Below, piece after piece: positions 1-7,201 of a DNA stretch of 25,662 nt. Location: positions 1 through 25,662 of the IMG/VR virus record IMGVR_UViG_3300017917_000228. One strand, 5' to 3'. Below the pieces are notes generated by a model. It searched no databases and was not told the DNA's origin. It saw only the letters and a list, made by a program, of their open reading frames with translations. The DNA is from a virus. How positions within the stretch are numbered: position 1 is the stretch's first letter; every line of letters starts with the position of its first letter. The position numbers and the translations under genes are program-made.

Positions 1-21
1 AACTACTGTAATCTGCGTCAT
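1..21 (-). CDS. start of an unidentified gene, cut by the window edge
   Basis: An ATG at 21 on the minus strand opens a frame that stays open to the window edge, giving MTQITVV. A GGAAG Shine-Dalgarno-like stretch lies just upstream, in the 17-base gap after the stop of the preceding gene. Too little is present to say what it encodes; it would continue the same minus-strand run of genes. Confidence 0.45.
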
Positions 22-38
22 TTAACTTCCGTATATTT

Positions 39-464
39 TTATAAGTACTGCTGTTTTACTGCTGACTGCGTCAACTGCTTCTTGATGTTTACTGCTTGGT
101 TGGTATTTACGATTGTGTCTCGGTCCCAATTAAGTATATATTTTGATTTGTCAACTAGGACTAAATTATCACCTTGATCCGTTAAAACCAGCGTTGCATC
201 GCTTAAATCTTCACGATCCAACAAACTTATAGTATACAGTATTCCCAGTGCTCTTGCAAGATCACAATAGTGGTTATCACTTAAAAGTTGCCAAGGATCT
301 GGCCAAATTGCCTGATCATCCCAGTGCAGATAGTATGGACGCCAAGGCACATCAAACCACCACGAATTGATAGCTTCAAGTGCTTGTTCTAAAGGAAGAG
401 TTTGAATAGATTCTCGTAGAGTGTTCCACGATTCCAATCGTTGGGCAAAGTTAATGGGCCACAT
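39..464 (-). CDS. hypothetical phage protein, 141 aa, Trp-rich
   Basis: I do not assign a function. The protein is rich in Trp and Pro near its middle (WWFDVPWRPYYLHWDD, then WPDPWQLL) and has no signal peptide or membrane segment. The WPDPW...DN.YC.LARALG pattern resembles, from memory, conserved hypothetical proteins of marine T4-like phages. I chose ATG at 464; a TTG one codon upstream (467) is in frame but gives no better ribosome site. The start follows within 4 bases of the stop of the tail-fibre gene, so it is probably translated from the same late transcript and may serve tail assembly. That role is inference from position only. Confidence 0.8.
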   Translation of the reverse strand: MWPINFAQRLESWNTLRESIQTLPLEQALEAINSWWFDVPWRPYYLHWDDQAIWPDPWQLLSDNHYCDLARALGILYTISLLDREDLSDATLVLTDQGDNLVLVDKSKYILNWDRDTIVNTNQAVNIKKQLTQSAVKQQYL

Positions 465-467
465 CAA

Positions 468-2045
468 TTACAGTGTCGAGTATATTGAATAGATAAATGT
501 GCCATTGGCACCCGATGTGGCTGTGTATTTGATGTCTGCTGTTCCTGCATTGTTGACCACTGTTAATACTACACCAGTGGTAGCAGTTTGTGTGAAGTCA
601 TCGCTGTATACAATATTTCCAACTAGATCATTGGTCACACTAATTGTGCCAGTGCGTCGAGCTGCATCTCGAACAATGCTGTAATTTACAGTAAATGCCT
701 CTAAATCAGATGATGCAATTGTAGTGGCGCTGGCTGTGTTTCCAACTACTACTTCAGTGAATCCACTCTCACGTTTAAAGGTACCAAGCTGAATTTCTTT
801 GCCGTTCATTGTGGCAATAACTTGACGACTGTTGATATTGATGCGTGGGTAGGTACTAACATAACTATCACCACGTTCAAACATATCACCAACGCAGATG
901 TTGTTATCACCATTGATTTCAATAATTGATGTTGCTGGTTGTAACACACCATCAAAGTGGTTGCCTACATCATAAAAAATATTGTATCCTGTTGCGTTGA
1001 GATTGATAGCGCCTATCACAATGCCTTGAGCATAGATGTGATCAAATAAATTGTGTACAATTCTTGTACCAGTAGGGCCACCGTTGACTGGAGCCGATAC
1101 ACCCAGTTCAATACCTTTGAACAAGGTATCAAACTTTGAATTACTTACTGTGACACCGTTGATTTGTTGTTCAGTGGCAATACCAAATGTTGTGCCAGAA
1201 AAAACGCAACGATCAATAGTTACAGCATTACATACCAAACTTGATGTACTTGCAAAACGTATGCCAGCTGTGTTGTCTGCGTCAGTGTCAAGATCTGCCT
1301 GTGTTAGCGGACCAGTAAAAGTCACACCAGAGAAACTGCAATTATTGATATCTTCAATTAAAAATACATCAACATCGGGATCCAAAGTTTGAAAACCCAT
1401 ATTGGCAATAGTAACGTACTGAGGAGGGATAGCGCCGTTGTTGGTGATGTTTACACCAGTTTGTTGCAAACTGTCACCTGTGCGAGCAACATAGGCTCTT
1501 AACGCTGAATCATCTCCGGGTGCCATTTGAATAATACTGTTATCTGCTCCTTCGCCGTATAATGTAGCAAATGGCGGAATAACAATCGATTCTGTGACTT
1601 TGTACACACCAGCTGGGAAAAATAGCCCACGGCGGATCTGCGGATTAACTTCACGACAATAAATTTGATACAAGGCACGGTTAATGGCCGCAGTATCGTC
1701 AGTAACACCATCACCTACAGCGCCAAAGTCTTTGACTGTGGCAAACTGATCTAGCCAGGACTGTAAACTTTGACTAATTGGATTACCGGCTGTGGGGCCT
1801 GTTTGTGCAATATAACCAGCTGCTGCACCTTGGTAGGTGTAGTTGGTTTGAAATGCTAAAATATCTGAAAATTCTGTAAGGATTTCTGTGTTACCAATTA
1901 CAGGAGCACCTTCTTGTAGTGTGCCATTACCAATGAACAATCTGCGTTCGTCAATTGACCAGCCGAATTCAGCACCTGCCAACTGCGGTAAGTTTATTTG
2001 AAGTCCTTTGCGCTGTGTAATGCGCGATATTTGTACAATAGCCAT
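468..2045 (-). CDS. tail fibre / tailspike-like protein with beta-helix domain
   Basis: A 525-aa virion protein probably used in host-surface binding. Residues 1-60 (MAIVQISRITQRKGLQINLP followed by AEFGWSIDERRLFIGNGT) match the N-terminal virion-attachment module common in T4-like environmental phage fibres and related to major tropism determinant N-termini. Residues 107-125 carry the GDGVTDDTAAI signature of pectate-lyase-3 type right-handed beta-helices; the following 250 residues are rich in Asn, Gly, Val and Ile as expected for helix rungs. The last ~100 residues look like a separate beta-rich cap. No catalytic residues can be assigned, so enzymatic cleavage of a host glycan is possible but unproved. 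The ATG at 2045 has a GGAG ribosome site about 10 bases upstream and a weak late-promoter-like box. Confidence 0.85.
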   Translation of the reverse strand: MAIVQISRITQRKGLQINLPQLAGAEFGWSIDERRLFIGNGTLQEGAPVIGNTEILTEFSDILAFQTNYTYQGAAAGYIAQTGPTAGNPISQSLQSWLDQFATVKDFGAVGDGVTDDTAAINRALYQIYCREVNPQIRRGLFFPAGVYKVTESIVIPPFATLYGEGADNSIIQMAPGDDSALRAYVARTGDSLQQTGVNITNNGAIPPQYVTIANMGFQTLDPDVDVFLIEDINNCSFSGVTFTGPLTQADLDTDADNTAGIRFASTSSLVCNAVTIDRCVFSGTTFGIATEQQINGVTVSNSKFDTLFKGIELGVSAPVNGGPTGTRIVHNLFDHIYAQGIVIGAINLNATGYNIFYDVGNHFDGVLQPATSIIEINGDNNICVGDMFERGDSYVSTYPRININSRQVIATMNGKEIQLGTFKRESGFTEVVVGNTASATTIASSDLEAFTVNYSIVRDAARRTGTISVTNDLVGNIVYSDDFTQTATTGVVLTVVNNAGTADIKYTATSGANGTFIYSIYSTL

Positions 2046-2059
2046 CTATTAATCTCCGA

Positions 2060-2779
2060 TTACGTATTTAGCAGATAATACTGCTCTACACGTTTCCACC
2101 AGAGCGTGCGGTATTTCTCAAAATTAGCACCTTCTAACACAAATTCTTGGTATTCGGGGGTTGTAAGCACATTGCCCATGTCATCTGTCGCAGGTTTGAC
2201 GCACATTAAAATCACACCTTTTTTGATGTGAGTGCCATGTAATTCATTATGAGCTTCTGCATAGGCACATAACTGTAAGAAATAATCCTCAATCCACTCA
2301 ACTTTTTTGGGTTTGTTGGTTTGCTTGTAGTCTAATATAGCTTCTTCATTTAAATGTATACCTGCGGCATCTGTAGTACCAGCATACACGCTGGGAAAAT
2401 ACAGCGGAACTTCATAGCCCCAAAATTCGTTGACACGGTTATCAAGTCCTTGTTTGATAACAACTTCGGCCATGGCATGGCTGGCCCAGCTAAATGGGTT
2501 AGTACCGCGATCTTTTAGCTCACCATTTTTGACATAGTGTTCTAGGTAGCTGTGCATACGTGTTCCGCGATTGGCAGCTTCTGTGGTAATCTGCTGAGCT
2601 TTTTGTTCGCCTACACGTTTTCTCCATTCTTGTAGGGCTTGTATTTTTTCAGCGGGTTTGGTTTTATCTAAAATAGTTGTCACGCTGGGTAACTTGTTAC
2701 CGTCGGGTGTGGCGTAAAAACGCTTGCCATTTACTTCTACCCTGGGCACTGGGGCATATTCAAATCTTGGATTAAACAT
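2060..2779 (-). CDS. PD-(D/E)XK superfamily exonuclease (RecB/MGME1-like)
   Basis: A 239-aa probable metal-dependent DNA exonuclease. The motifs of the RecB-like PD-(D/E)XK fold appear in order: RGTRMH at 71-76 (motif I His), GTTD with D137, the D150-Y-K152 catalytic pair, and QLCAY at 169-173 (QxxxY motif). It lacks the four-cysteine Fe-S cluster of Cas4/AddB relatives, having only C171 and C193, so it is not an obvious client of the Fe-S genes upstream. Its ATG overlaps the end of the dCMP deaminase by 8 bases, implying co-translation as the last gene of the iscU cassette. Likely roles are recombination, degradation of host DNA or end-processing during replication. The superfamily call is firm; the substrate is unknown. 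Confidence 0.85.
   Translation of the reverse strand: MFNPRFEYAPVPRVEVNGKRFYATPDGNKLPSVTTILDKTKPAEKIQALQEWRKRVGEQKAQQITTEAANRGTRMHSYLEHYVKNGELKDRGTNPFSWASHAMAEVVIKQGLDNRVNEFWGYEVPLYFPSVYAGTTDAAGIHLNEEAILDYKQTNKPKKVEWIEDYFLQLCAYAEAHNELHGTHIKKGVILMCVKPATDDMGNVLTTPEYQEFVLEGANFEKYRTLWWKRVEQYYLLNT
2065..2072 (-). promoter_or_regulatory. weak late-promoter-like box (GCTAAATA)
   Basis: GCTAAATA matches 6 of 8 bases of the T4 late box TATAAATA. Placing it at -13 to -6 puts +1 at 2059 and gives a 14-base leader that opens with CGGAG, then the ATG at 2045. The same variant box occurs before the gene starting at 5553. The match is weak, but the spacing agrees with the exact late boxes in this window. 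Confidence 0.35.
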
Positions 2780-3206
2780 TGTGTTCTATGACTTCTATGT
2801 TGGATTGTTGGAGGAAGCGTATGCCCGAATCATCTCGATAAGCCACGCCATAATGAACACGCTTAATGCCACTTTGATAAATGAGCTTGGCACAGTCCAT
2901 ACAAGGAGCATGAGTAACAAACAAATCAGCACCAAGGCCGCTTTCCGAACTTTTTGCCAGCTTAGCAATTGCATTAGTTTCTGCATGTAATACCTCTGCT
3001 TTGGTAATCAGCGTTTGACCTTCATCTCCATTGGAGACCTCATGTTCGCAGTTGTTGTCCCACCCTGCGGGCATACCGTTGTAGCCAATGCTGATAATTC
3101 TGTCGTCTTTGACCACAATAGCACCAACTTGAAGCCTACGTGCAGAACTCAACTCAGCTGTGCGCCGAGCAATGTCCATAAAATACTTGATAAATTTTGT
3201 TTTCAA
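2772..3206 (-). CDS. deoxycytidylate (dCMP) deaminase
   Basis: Deaminates dCMP to dUMP, feeding thymidylate synthesis during phage replication. The 144-aa protein has the zinc site of the cytidine/deoxycytidylate deaminase family: H75-A-E77, then P101-C102-M-D-C105, with the GYNGMPAGWDN substrate-loop region at 41-51. The length is slightly below that of T4 Cd. The only start that keeps the N-terminal helix (KYFMDIARRTAE) is a TTG at 3206 overlapping the iscA stop as TTGA; the first ATG, at 3179, would remove nine residues of that helix. The start therefore probably depends on translational coupling to iscA. It is the fourth gene of the iscU cassette. Confidence 0.94.
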   Translation of the reverse strand: MKTKFIKYFMDIARRTAELSSARRLQVGAIVVKDDRIISIGYNGMPAGWDNNCEHEVSNGDEGQTLITKAEVLHAETNAIAKLAKSSESGLGADLFVTHAPCMDCAKLIYQSGIKRVHYGVAYRDDSGIRFLQQSNIEVIEHNV

Positions 3207-3523
3207 ATTCTAAATGACTCGCCGCATCCGCAACGGTCCTTTTCGTTAGGGTTAGTAAATTCAAAGCCTTCGTTGAGGCCTTGACGAATATAATCAATTT
3301 GTAGTCCTTGCAGATACGGTTGATCTTTTTTGTTTATTACAACGCTGAATCCATCGTGCAGTTCTGCATCATCTCCGGGTTGTAATTCATCTACATATTC
3401 TAGCACATAAGCCAGGCCCGAGCAACCGGTAGTTCTAACACCTATGCGTATGCCTAGACCACCACCACGACGATCTAAATTTCTTGCTATCTTGCTGGCC
3501 GCTGCTGGTGTAACTGAAATCAT
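3203..3523 (-). CDS. iscA: IscA-type A-type Fe-S carrier protein
   Basis: A 106-aa A-type carrier that accepts Fe-S clusters from IscU-type scaffolds and passes them to apoproteins. The three cluster cysteines are C34 (TTGCSG), C98 and C100 (CGCGESF), the standard HesB/IscA arrangement. Segments such as [19 protein letters not shown] and [12 protein letters not shown] follow E. coli IscA closely, including the C-terminal GESF, which separates it from ErpA (GSSF). The ATG at 3523 overlaps the erpA stop as ATGA. It sits third in the iscU-erpA-iscA cassette. No cysteine desulphurase, HscA/HscB or ferredoxin gene is visible nearby, so it must work with host partners. Confidence 0.95.
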   Translation of the reverse strand: MISVTPAAASKIARNLDRRGGGLGIRIGVRTTGCSGLAYVLEYVDELQPGDDAELHDGFSVVINKKDQPYLQGLQIDYIRQGLNEGFEFTNPNEKDRCGCGESFRI

Positions 3524-3831
3524 ACACTAAAGCTCGATCCGCATCCGCAGGTTGTTTGTGCGTTGGGATTGTTGATAGTAAAACTGCTGCCATGAATGTC
3601 GTCTTTGAAATCAATAGTGGCACCGGCAAGATACTGCATGCTCATTGAATCAACTAGCACACCGTTGACTTCAAAGTCGTCTTCGGCCTGCTCCTCGTCT
3701 AAGGTAAATCCATACTGGAATCCTGAGCAACCGCCGCCTTGCACAAATGCACGGACTTTTAGGTTGGGTTTGTTTTCTTCTGCTAGTATATCGGCAATCT
3801 TGGCCTGTGCTGATTCAGTTATCGTTATCAT
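3520..3831 (-). CDS. erpA: ErpA-type A-type Fe-S carrier protein
   Basis: A 103-aa A-type carrier close to E. coli ErpA, which delivers [4Fe-4S] clusters to enzymes including isoprenoid and radical-SAM enzymes. Cluster ligands are C35 ([11 protein letters not shown]), C95 and C97 (CGCGSSF). The [11 protein letters not shown] and [16 protein letters not shown] stretches are ErpA-like rather than IscA-like. I chose ATG 3831 because it has AAGG six bases upstream, overlaps the iscU stop as ATGA and matches the family N-terminus; an in-frame TTG at 3852 would add seven residues. Its ribosome site lies inside the last codons of iscU, so the two are probably translationally coupled. Confidence 0.93.
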   Translation of the reverse strand: MITITESAQAKIADILAEENKPNLKVRAFVQGGGCSGFQYGFTLDEEQAEDDFEVNGVLVDSMSMQYLAGATIDFKDDIHGSSFTINNPNAQTTCGCGSSFSV

Positions 3832-4292
3832 AGGGACCTTGTGGTAGTACAACTGTCGCTCCAGAGTTCTGCGGCTTGTTTTTTATAAGCATCAAGTTCT
3901 GGATCTGCTTGTGGCACAGGATTTTTATCCTGATAATCTTTTATTGCAGCTTTTATCGCATCTTCAGCGAGGATACTACAGTGGATCTTAACAGGCGGCA
4001 ACGCGAGTTCCTCAGCAATTTGGCTGTTCTTAATTGTGCCTGCTTCCGCAATTGATTTGCCCTTGACCCATTCGGTAACGAGTGAGGAGCTAGCAATTGC
4101 CGATCCGCAACCGTAAGTTTTGAACTTGGCGTCCGTAATAATCCCATTTTCGACCTTTATTTGTAAACGCATGACATCACCGCATGCTGGTGCACCCACT
4201 GTGCCTGTGCCCACTGAAGGATCAGTGACATCCATTTTTCCTACATTGCGTGGGTTCTCATAATGCTCAATTACTTTTTCTGAATACGCCAT
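3828..4292 (-). CDS. iscU: IscU Fe-S cluster scaffold with C-terminal extension
   Basis: The scaffold on which Fe-S clusters are built from cysteine-desulphurase sulphur and iron. Residues 1-122 parallel E. coli IscU ([18 protein letters not shown] at the start). C37 (GAPACGD with D39), C62 (YGCGSA) and H104-C105 are the assembly ligands. LPPVK at 98-102 is the HscA chaperone recognition motif, so the phage protein should still engage the host HscA/HscB system. The protein is 154 aa against about 128 for the bacterial family: a charged 30-residue tail ([18 protein letters not shown], then an extra cysteine C148) is unusual. The ATG at 4292 has AGGAG eight bases upstream. It is the first gene of the cassette and has its own promoter. 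Confidence 0.97.
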   Translation of the reverse strand: MAYSEKVIEHYENPRNVGKMDVTDPSVGTGTVGAPACGDVMRLQIKVENGIITDAKFKTYGCGSAIASSSLVTEWVKGKSIAEAGTIKNSQIAEELALPPVKIHCSILAEDAIKAAIKDYQDKNPVPQADPELDAYKKQAAELWSDSCTTTRSL

Positions 4293-4313
4293 AATGACAT
4301 CTCCTATAAGGAT

Positions 4314-4342
4314 ATTGTAACATTGTTACTGAGTATTTACAA
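4314..4342 (-). promoter_or_regulatory. sigma70-like promoter of the iscU cassette
   Basis: On the minus strand, TTGTAA (4342-4337), a 17-base spacer and TACAAT (4319-4314) form a sigma70-type promoter. The predicted start near 4307 gives a leader of about 15 bases with AGGAG eight bases before the iscU ATG. An overlapping TGTAAATA (4341-4334) is one base from the late box, so dual early/late use is possible. Confidence 0.55.
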
Positions 4343-4351
4343 CCGTTTTGG

Positions 4352-4690
4352 TTATTTCATTCGGCGCTTGAGAGCAGCCTTGGCATTGGAATCCACTGTG
4401 GCACGTGCTTGGTCCACAGTCATTCCTGCAGTAGTTTCAAGTTCGCCTTTGAAACTGACAACCCCTGAATTTGGGTCCAAGGGTTCTAAGACATTTTTAA
4501 GAGGATCTCGGGCAATCATGTCGCCAAGATTTTCTTTGGTAAGATTTACGCCAAGACTTTTGGCCACATCAATAAATGCGTCTTGACTGATTTGACCCTG
4601 TGCGTTTTCGTCCTTGGCACGATCTGCTAACCATGTGGTCAGCGCCAATAACTTGTCTGCATTGGGATCAGCAAACTCACGTAAACGCAT
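4352..4690 (-). CDS. hypothetical phage protein, 112 aa
   Basis: Function not recognised. The protein starts MRLREFADPNADKLLALTTW and is mostly alpha-helical by composition. It has a basic C-terminus (AALKRRMK), no cysteines, and no membrane segment. Its ATG overlaps the stop of the 287-aa gene upstream by one base (TAATG), so the two are co-translated. A low-complexity Q/E-rich partner and adjacency to tail and structural-type genes suggest a virion-assembly or scaffolding role, which is only an inference from context. About 60 bases downstream, the iscU promoter begins a new unit. Confidence 0.8.
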   Translation of the reverse strand: MRLREFADPNADKLLALTTWLADRAKDENAQGQISQDAFIDVAKSLGVNLTKENLGDMIARDPLKNVLEPLDPNSGVVSFKGELETTAGMTVDQARATVDSNAKAALKRRMK

Positions 4691-5553
4691 TATCTCTTGC
4701 CGCGGCCCAAACTGATTTCTAAGTCTGTGGCTTCTTCCTCTTCGGGTTCTTCCACTGGCAATTCTTCTGCGCCCATTTCCGGAGCAGGCATTTCTGCTGG
4801 AGTTGCTAGTTGTTCACCTGGCACAGCCGGAGCTTGACCTGTGACCACACCCAATGCTGTTTCTAACTGTCCTTTTGAACCTTGCAAGTTCTGTGTCAAA
4901 CCTGCTAGAGCCGCTGTGGCATCTGCATTGAATTGTTGAGCTTGATCAACACCAACTTCGTTTTTGATTTGATCAACTAGAGCTGGCAAATCTTTGAACT
5001 GCATTGATGTAACTTGTTCAATCATTTTTTGTACTTGGTCAACCATGTCTTGTGACGCTAGCACAACTTGAGCTTGTTGAACTTCGGATTCTTTTAGCTT
5101 ACGACGCAAACCATGAGCTTCCATAGTTGGCATAGGTTTGCTTAATTCTGCTTTTTCTTTGGTTAACTCAGCCATTTGCGCATTGATTTCTTTGACACGA
5201 TCTTGACGTTGCTTTTGTTGTTTTTGCACTTCGGCAGCTTTCATTGCAACAGCCTGTTGCGGAGTTTGACCAGCTGGGGCCGTTTGAGTTGTTGCAGCAA
5301 CGTCTTGTTCACTTAGTTTACTGGCAAGAGCCTGTTCCATCATGACCAATTTCAAATAAGCAGGATTTTGCTCACTGCTGTGAAATTCAGGCTGACGACG
5401 ATGTTCACTGATTAATCCACGTACACGTGTCAACATGTCGTGTGCTTGACGCTTTGAAATTGCTTCAAAGTTCACTGATTGACCAAAGTGACTTTCCATC
5501 ACTTTAGCGACTTGTTTTGTTTGCGGCTGAGCGGCTAGATCTTGCAGTTTCAT
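4690..5553 (-). CDS. hypothetical coiled-coil protein, possible assembly/scaffold factor
   Basis: A 287-aa protein of unknown function. Residues 1-60 form a conserved-looking helical head (KVMESHFGQSVNFEAISKRQ, MLTRVRGLISEHRR). Residues ~100-165 are Gln/Lys/Glu-rich heptad-like sequence (QKQQKQRQDRVKEINAQMAE) typical of coiled coils. The tail is Pro/Glu-rich and acidic (PVEEPEEEEATDLE) before a basic GRGKR end. There are no membrane segments and no cysteines. This acidic, coiled-coil make-up is common for phage assembly or scaffolding proteins, but no homology is claimed. The ATG at 5553 has GAGGA about eight bases upstream and lies 50 bases inside the preceding gene, an unusually long overlap for this window. 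Confidence 0.78.
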   Translation of the reverse strand: MKLQDLAAQPQTKQVAKVMESHFGQSVNFEAISKRQAHDMLTRVRGLISEHRRQPEFHSSEQNPAYLKLVMMEQALASKLSEQDVAATTQTAPAGQTPQQAVAMKAAEVQKQQKQRQDRVKEINAQMAELTKEKAELSKPMPTMEAHGLRRKLKESEVQQAQVVLASQDMVDQVQKMIEQVTSMQFKDLPALVDQIKNEVGVDQAQQFNADATAALAGLTQNLQGSKGQLETALGVVTGQAPAVPGEQLATPAEMPAPEMGAEELPVEEPEEEEATDLEISLGRGKR

Positions 5554-5998
5554 TTTCGAATCCTCTTTGTTGTAAATATTTAGCTGAATTAATATATTTG
5601 GACAATTGTTGTTCCAGCTCTTTTTTTCGAATTATTTTGGCTTCTAATTTTGTGTCTATAGATTCTCTAAATTCTGCTCGCTTACTGCGGTTGGCCACAC
5701 CCATTCTAACAAATACATCATTGCTGATAGCAGTTAATCTTTCGTCTGTACGCAATATATCACGTGCAAGATTGAAATTTTGATATTTGTCAGCCACACA
5801 CCAGCTTACTGCGGTTCTTGTTGAGCTAAAATTGCCCACAGAGTTAGCGGCACAATATACAATATACCCGGGACGATTTGGAACAATTCTGTATTTTCCA
5901 AATAATTCATATTCGCCCTCGTCATTTCGCCAAATAAAATTGGGCATAATGGTACGTATTTCGCTACGCACCCAAGCTTCTAATTCTTGATCTTTCAT
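5504..5998 (-). CDS. hypothetical phage protein, 164 aa
   Basis: Function not recognised. The N-terminal 100 residues look globular (RNDEGEYELFGKYRIV, YCAANSVGNFSSTRTAVSWC), followed by a basic helical C-terminus (KLEAKIIRKKELEQQLSKY) that may be a coiled coil. It starts one base after the preceding gene stops, so it is part of the 6262-to-4352 unit. The last 50 bases overlap the start of the 287-aa gene in another frame. Nothing in it indicates an enzyme. Its position among structural-type genes suggests a virion or assembly function, with low certainty. Confidence 0.75.
   Translation of the reverse strand: MKDQELEAWVRSEIRTIMPNFIWRNDEGEYELFGKYRIVPNRPGYIVYCAANSVGNFSSTRTAVSWCVADKYQNFNLARDILRTDERLTAISNDVFVRMGVANRSKRAEFRESIDTKLEAKIIRKKELEQQLSKYINSAKYLQQRGFENETARSSRSAANKTSR
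5577..5584 (-). promoter_or_regulatory. weak late-promoter-like box (GCTAAATA)
   Basis: The same 6-of-8 variant of TATAAATA as at 2065-2072, located inside the upstream gene. At -13 to -6 it predicts +1 at 5571 and an 18-base leader carrying GAGGA before the ATG at 5553. Supported only by spacing and by recurrence of the identical variant. Confidence 0.3.
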
Positions 5999-6262
5999 TT
6001 ATTTAAAAACATATGTGGCCATGAGCCAGCCAATTGTGCCAATTAATACACCAATTGTGCCTACTCCCCAGGCAATCAATCTATCATTGTGCTTTTCTAT
6101 GTGAGCAGCCATCATTTCTCGAATATCGGCGGTGCATTGTTCAACCTTTTTGATGTGCTCGGCTAGAGCGTCTAATCTCATGTCTAAACTGTTATAACGT
6201 TCAGCACACAGCTCAACGTGTGCTTCTAAACTCTTTTTTTCAATTTCAGTGGTTTCAGACAT
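5999..6262 (-). CDS. small coiled-coil protein with C-terminal membrane anchor
   Basis: An 87-aa protein in two parts: an amphipathic heptad-type helix over residues ~5-60 (LEAHVELCAERYNSLDMRLD...IREMMAAHIEKHNDR), then one strong transmembrane segment at ~63-85 (LIAWGVGTIGVLIGTIGWLM) and a short YVFK tail. The layout is that of XhlA-like haemolysin/holin-associated phage proteins, an idea based on architecture rather than sequence identity. If so, it would act in the host inner membrane during lysis; a membrane tether for other phage proteins is an alternative. A late-like AATAAATA box and an AGGA ribosome site precede the ATG at 6262. Confidence 0.75.
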   Translation of the reverse strand: MSETTEIEKKSLEAHVELCAERYNSLDMRLDALAEHIKKVEQCTADIREMMAAHIEKHNDRLIAWGVGTIGVLIGTIGWLMATYVFK

Positions 6263-6283
6263 AATCTATTTTTTCCTATGATA

Positions 6284-6291
6284 TATTTATT
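6284..6291 (-). promoter_or_regulatory. probable late promoter box (AATAAATA)
   Basis: Seven of eight bases match the T4 late box. +1 is predicted at 6278, giving a 16-base leader that begins TAGGAAAA, so the ribosome site is at the very 5' end before the ATG at 6262. The box straddles the stop of the upstream gene. Confidence 0.5.
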
Positions 6292-6691
6292 CTATCAGTT
6301 CAAACCATATGTTTGAATCCACAGATAATACTGCACCGGAGCTGGGTGCTTCATCCAGTCCAGTAAGCATGGGCACACCTTCGCAGTCTGTTTTTAATAT
6401 ACCCAAGGGGTCTTGATCCAATTCAAACAGTCCTTCAATATCAACAACAAATTCAAATGTCCAGCGATTGTGTTGTTGTACAGGGTTGGTTAATTCTGAC
6501 AACTGTGTTCTAAGGCCAATTAACTGTGTTACAGTTTCCCAGTTGCGTTGCTGATTTCTTGATCTGTGCCAGGATTCTACGTCTGTGATCCGATTGCCGG
6601 CTTGATCCCAAAATGGCATGCGGCTGGGTTTGATGTGACCAGTTACACCTGTGGCTGTTATATCGAAAAGAGTTTGACATTGAATACGCAT
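6287..6691 (-). CDS. hypothetical phage protein, 134 aa
   Basis: Function not recognised. The protein begins MRIQCQTLFDITATGVTGH and contains RNQQRNWETVTQLIGLRTQL and later WTFEFVVDIEGLFEL, with no membrane segment and two cysteines. Similar short proteins occur, from memory, in uncultured T4-like aquatic phages without known function. It lies 23 bases before the membrane-anchored gene and about 20 bases after the terminator of the major late gene. Transcripts reaching it would therefore have to read through that terminator or start in the short gap, where I see no clear promoter. The ATG at 6691 is the natural start. Confidence 0.75.
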   Translation of the reverse strand: MRIQCQTLFDITATGVTGHIKPSRMPFWDQAGNRITDVESWHRSRNQQRNWETVTQLIGLRTQLSELTNPVQQHNRWTFEFVVDIEGLFELDQDPLGILKTDCEGVPMLTGLDEAPSSGAVLSVDSNIWFELIE

Positions 6692-6711
6692 GAGACTGGA
6701 TATTTAAGGCC

Positions 6712-6742
6712 AAAAAGAAACCCCAGTGATTAAACTGGGGTT
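6712..6742 (-). terminator. intrinsic terminator after the 138-aa late gene
   Basis: Read on the minus strand: AACCCCAG, an 8-base loop, CTGGGGTT, then TTCTTTTT. The 8-bp GC-rich stem with a U-rich tail lies about 20 bases after the stop of the upstream gene, making that gene a self-contained transcription unit. Confidence 0.85.
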
Positions 6743-6763
6743 AGTTACAACGCTAATTAAAAA

Positions 6764-7180
6764 TTAGATTGTTGTGAATGTTGCAGATGCAGCTACGTTT
6801 GCAGTTGGGATACCAATGCTTGAGTTAGCTACTTGAGCAGCTGCTACCAATGTTGCTGTTGTGTAAGCACCAGTTGGGTAGATAGCCAAGTTCAATGTAA
6901 CGCCGTCTGAACCAACTTCGTACATTGCAACTGTACAGCCAGCGCCTGCGTCTGTTGTACCGTTTTGGATAGCTTGTAATACGTTACCTACGTAACCATT
7001 AACACCACCTTGTGTAGCAACTGAAGCGTTGGCTACCAATGAGAAGAAGTCCAATTTTGGACCTTGTGGTTGTACTGGACCTTGAGCAGCGATGTTAGCT
7101 GATTGAGCTACTGAACCGTTACGAACGTCTAGTGCGAATACTGGTTGTGTTGAACCATTTGTTTTTGCGAATGTTGCCAT
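6764..7180 (-). CDS. probable small virion structural protein, strongly expressed late gene
   Basis: A 138-aa protein with a low-complexity, Ala/Thr/Gly/Val-rich sequence (MATFAKTNGSTQPVFALDVR; ANASVATQGGVNGYVGNVLQ; TTATLVAAAQVANSSIGIP) and few charged residues, as in beta-rich decoration or tube-like virion proteins. I cannot name the family. The expression signals are the best in the window: an exact TATAAATA box at 7227-7220, a hairpin at the predicted 5' end, AAGGAG eight bases before the ATG at 7180 and a strong terminator after the stop. These indicate an abundantly made late, single-gene transcript, fitting a capsid- or tail-surface protein. Confidence 0.8.
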   Translation of the reverse strand: MATFAKTNGSTQPVFALDVRNGSVAQSANIAAQGPVQPQGPKLDFFSLVANASVATQGGVNGYVGNVLQAIQNGTTDAGAGCTVAMYEVGSDGVTLNLAIYPTGAYTTATLVAAAQVANSSIGIPTANVAASATFTTI

Positions 7181-7201
7181 TTTAAAATCTCCTTAATGTG
7201 T

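Noticed and set aside
1051-1392. Plus-strand open frame of 113 codons
   Set aside because: It is opposite the beta-helix region of the tail fibre, is Pro/Ser/Val-rich as expected of an antisense frame, and has no ribosome site.
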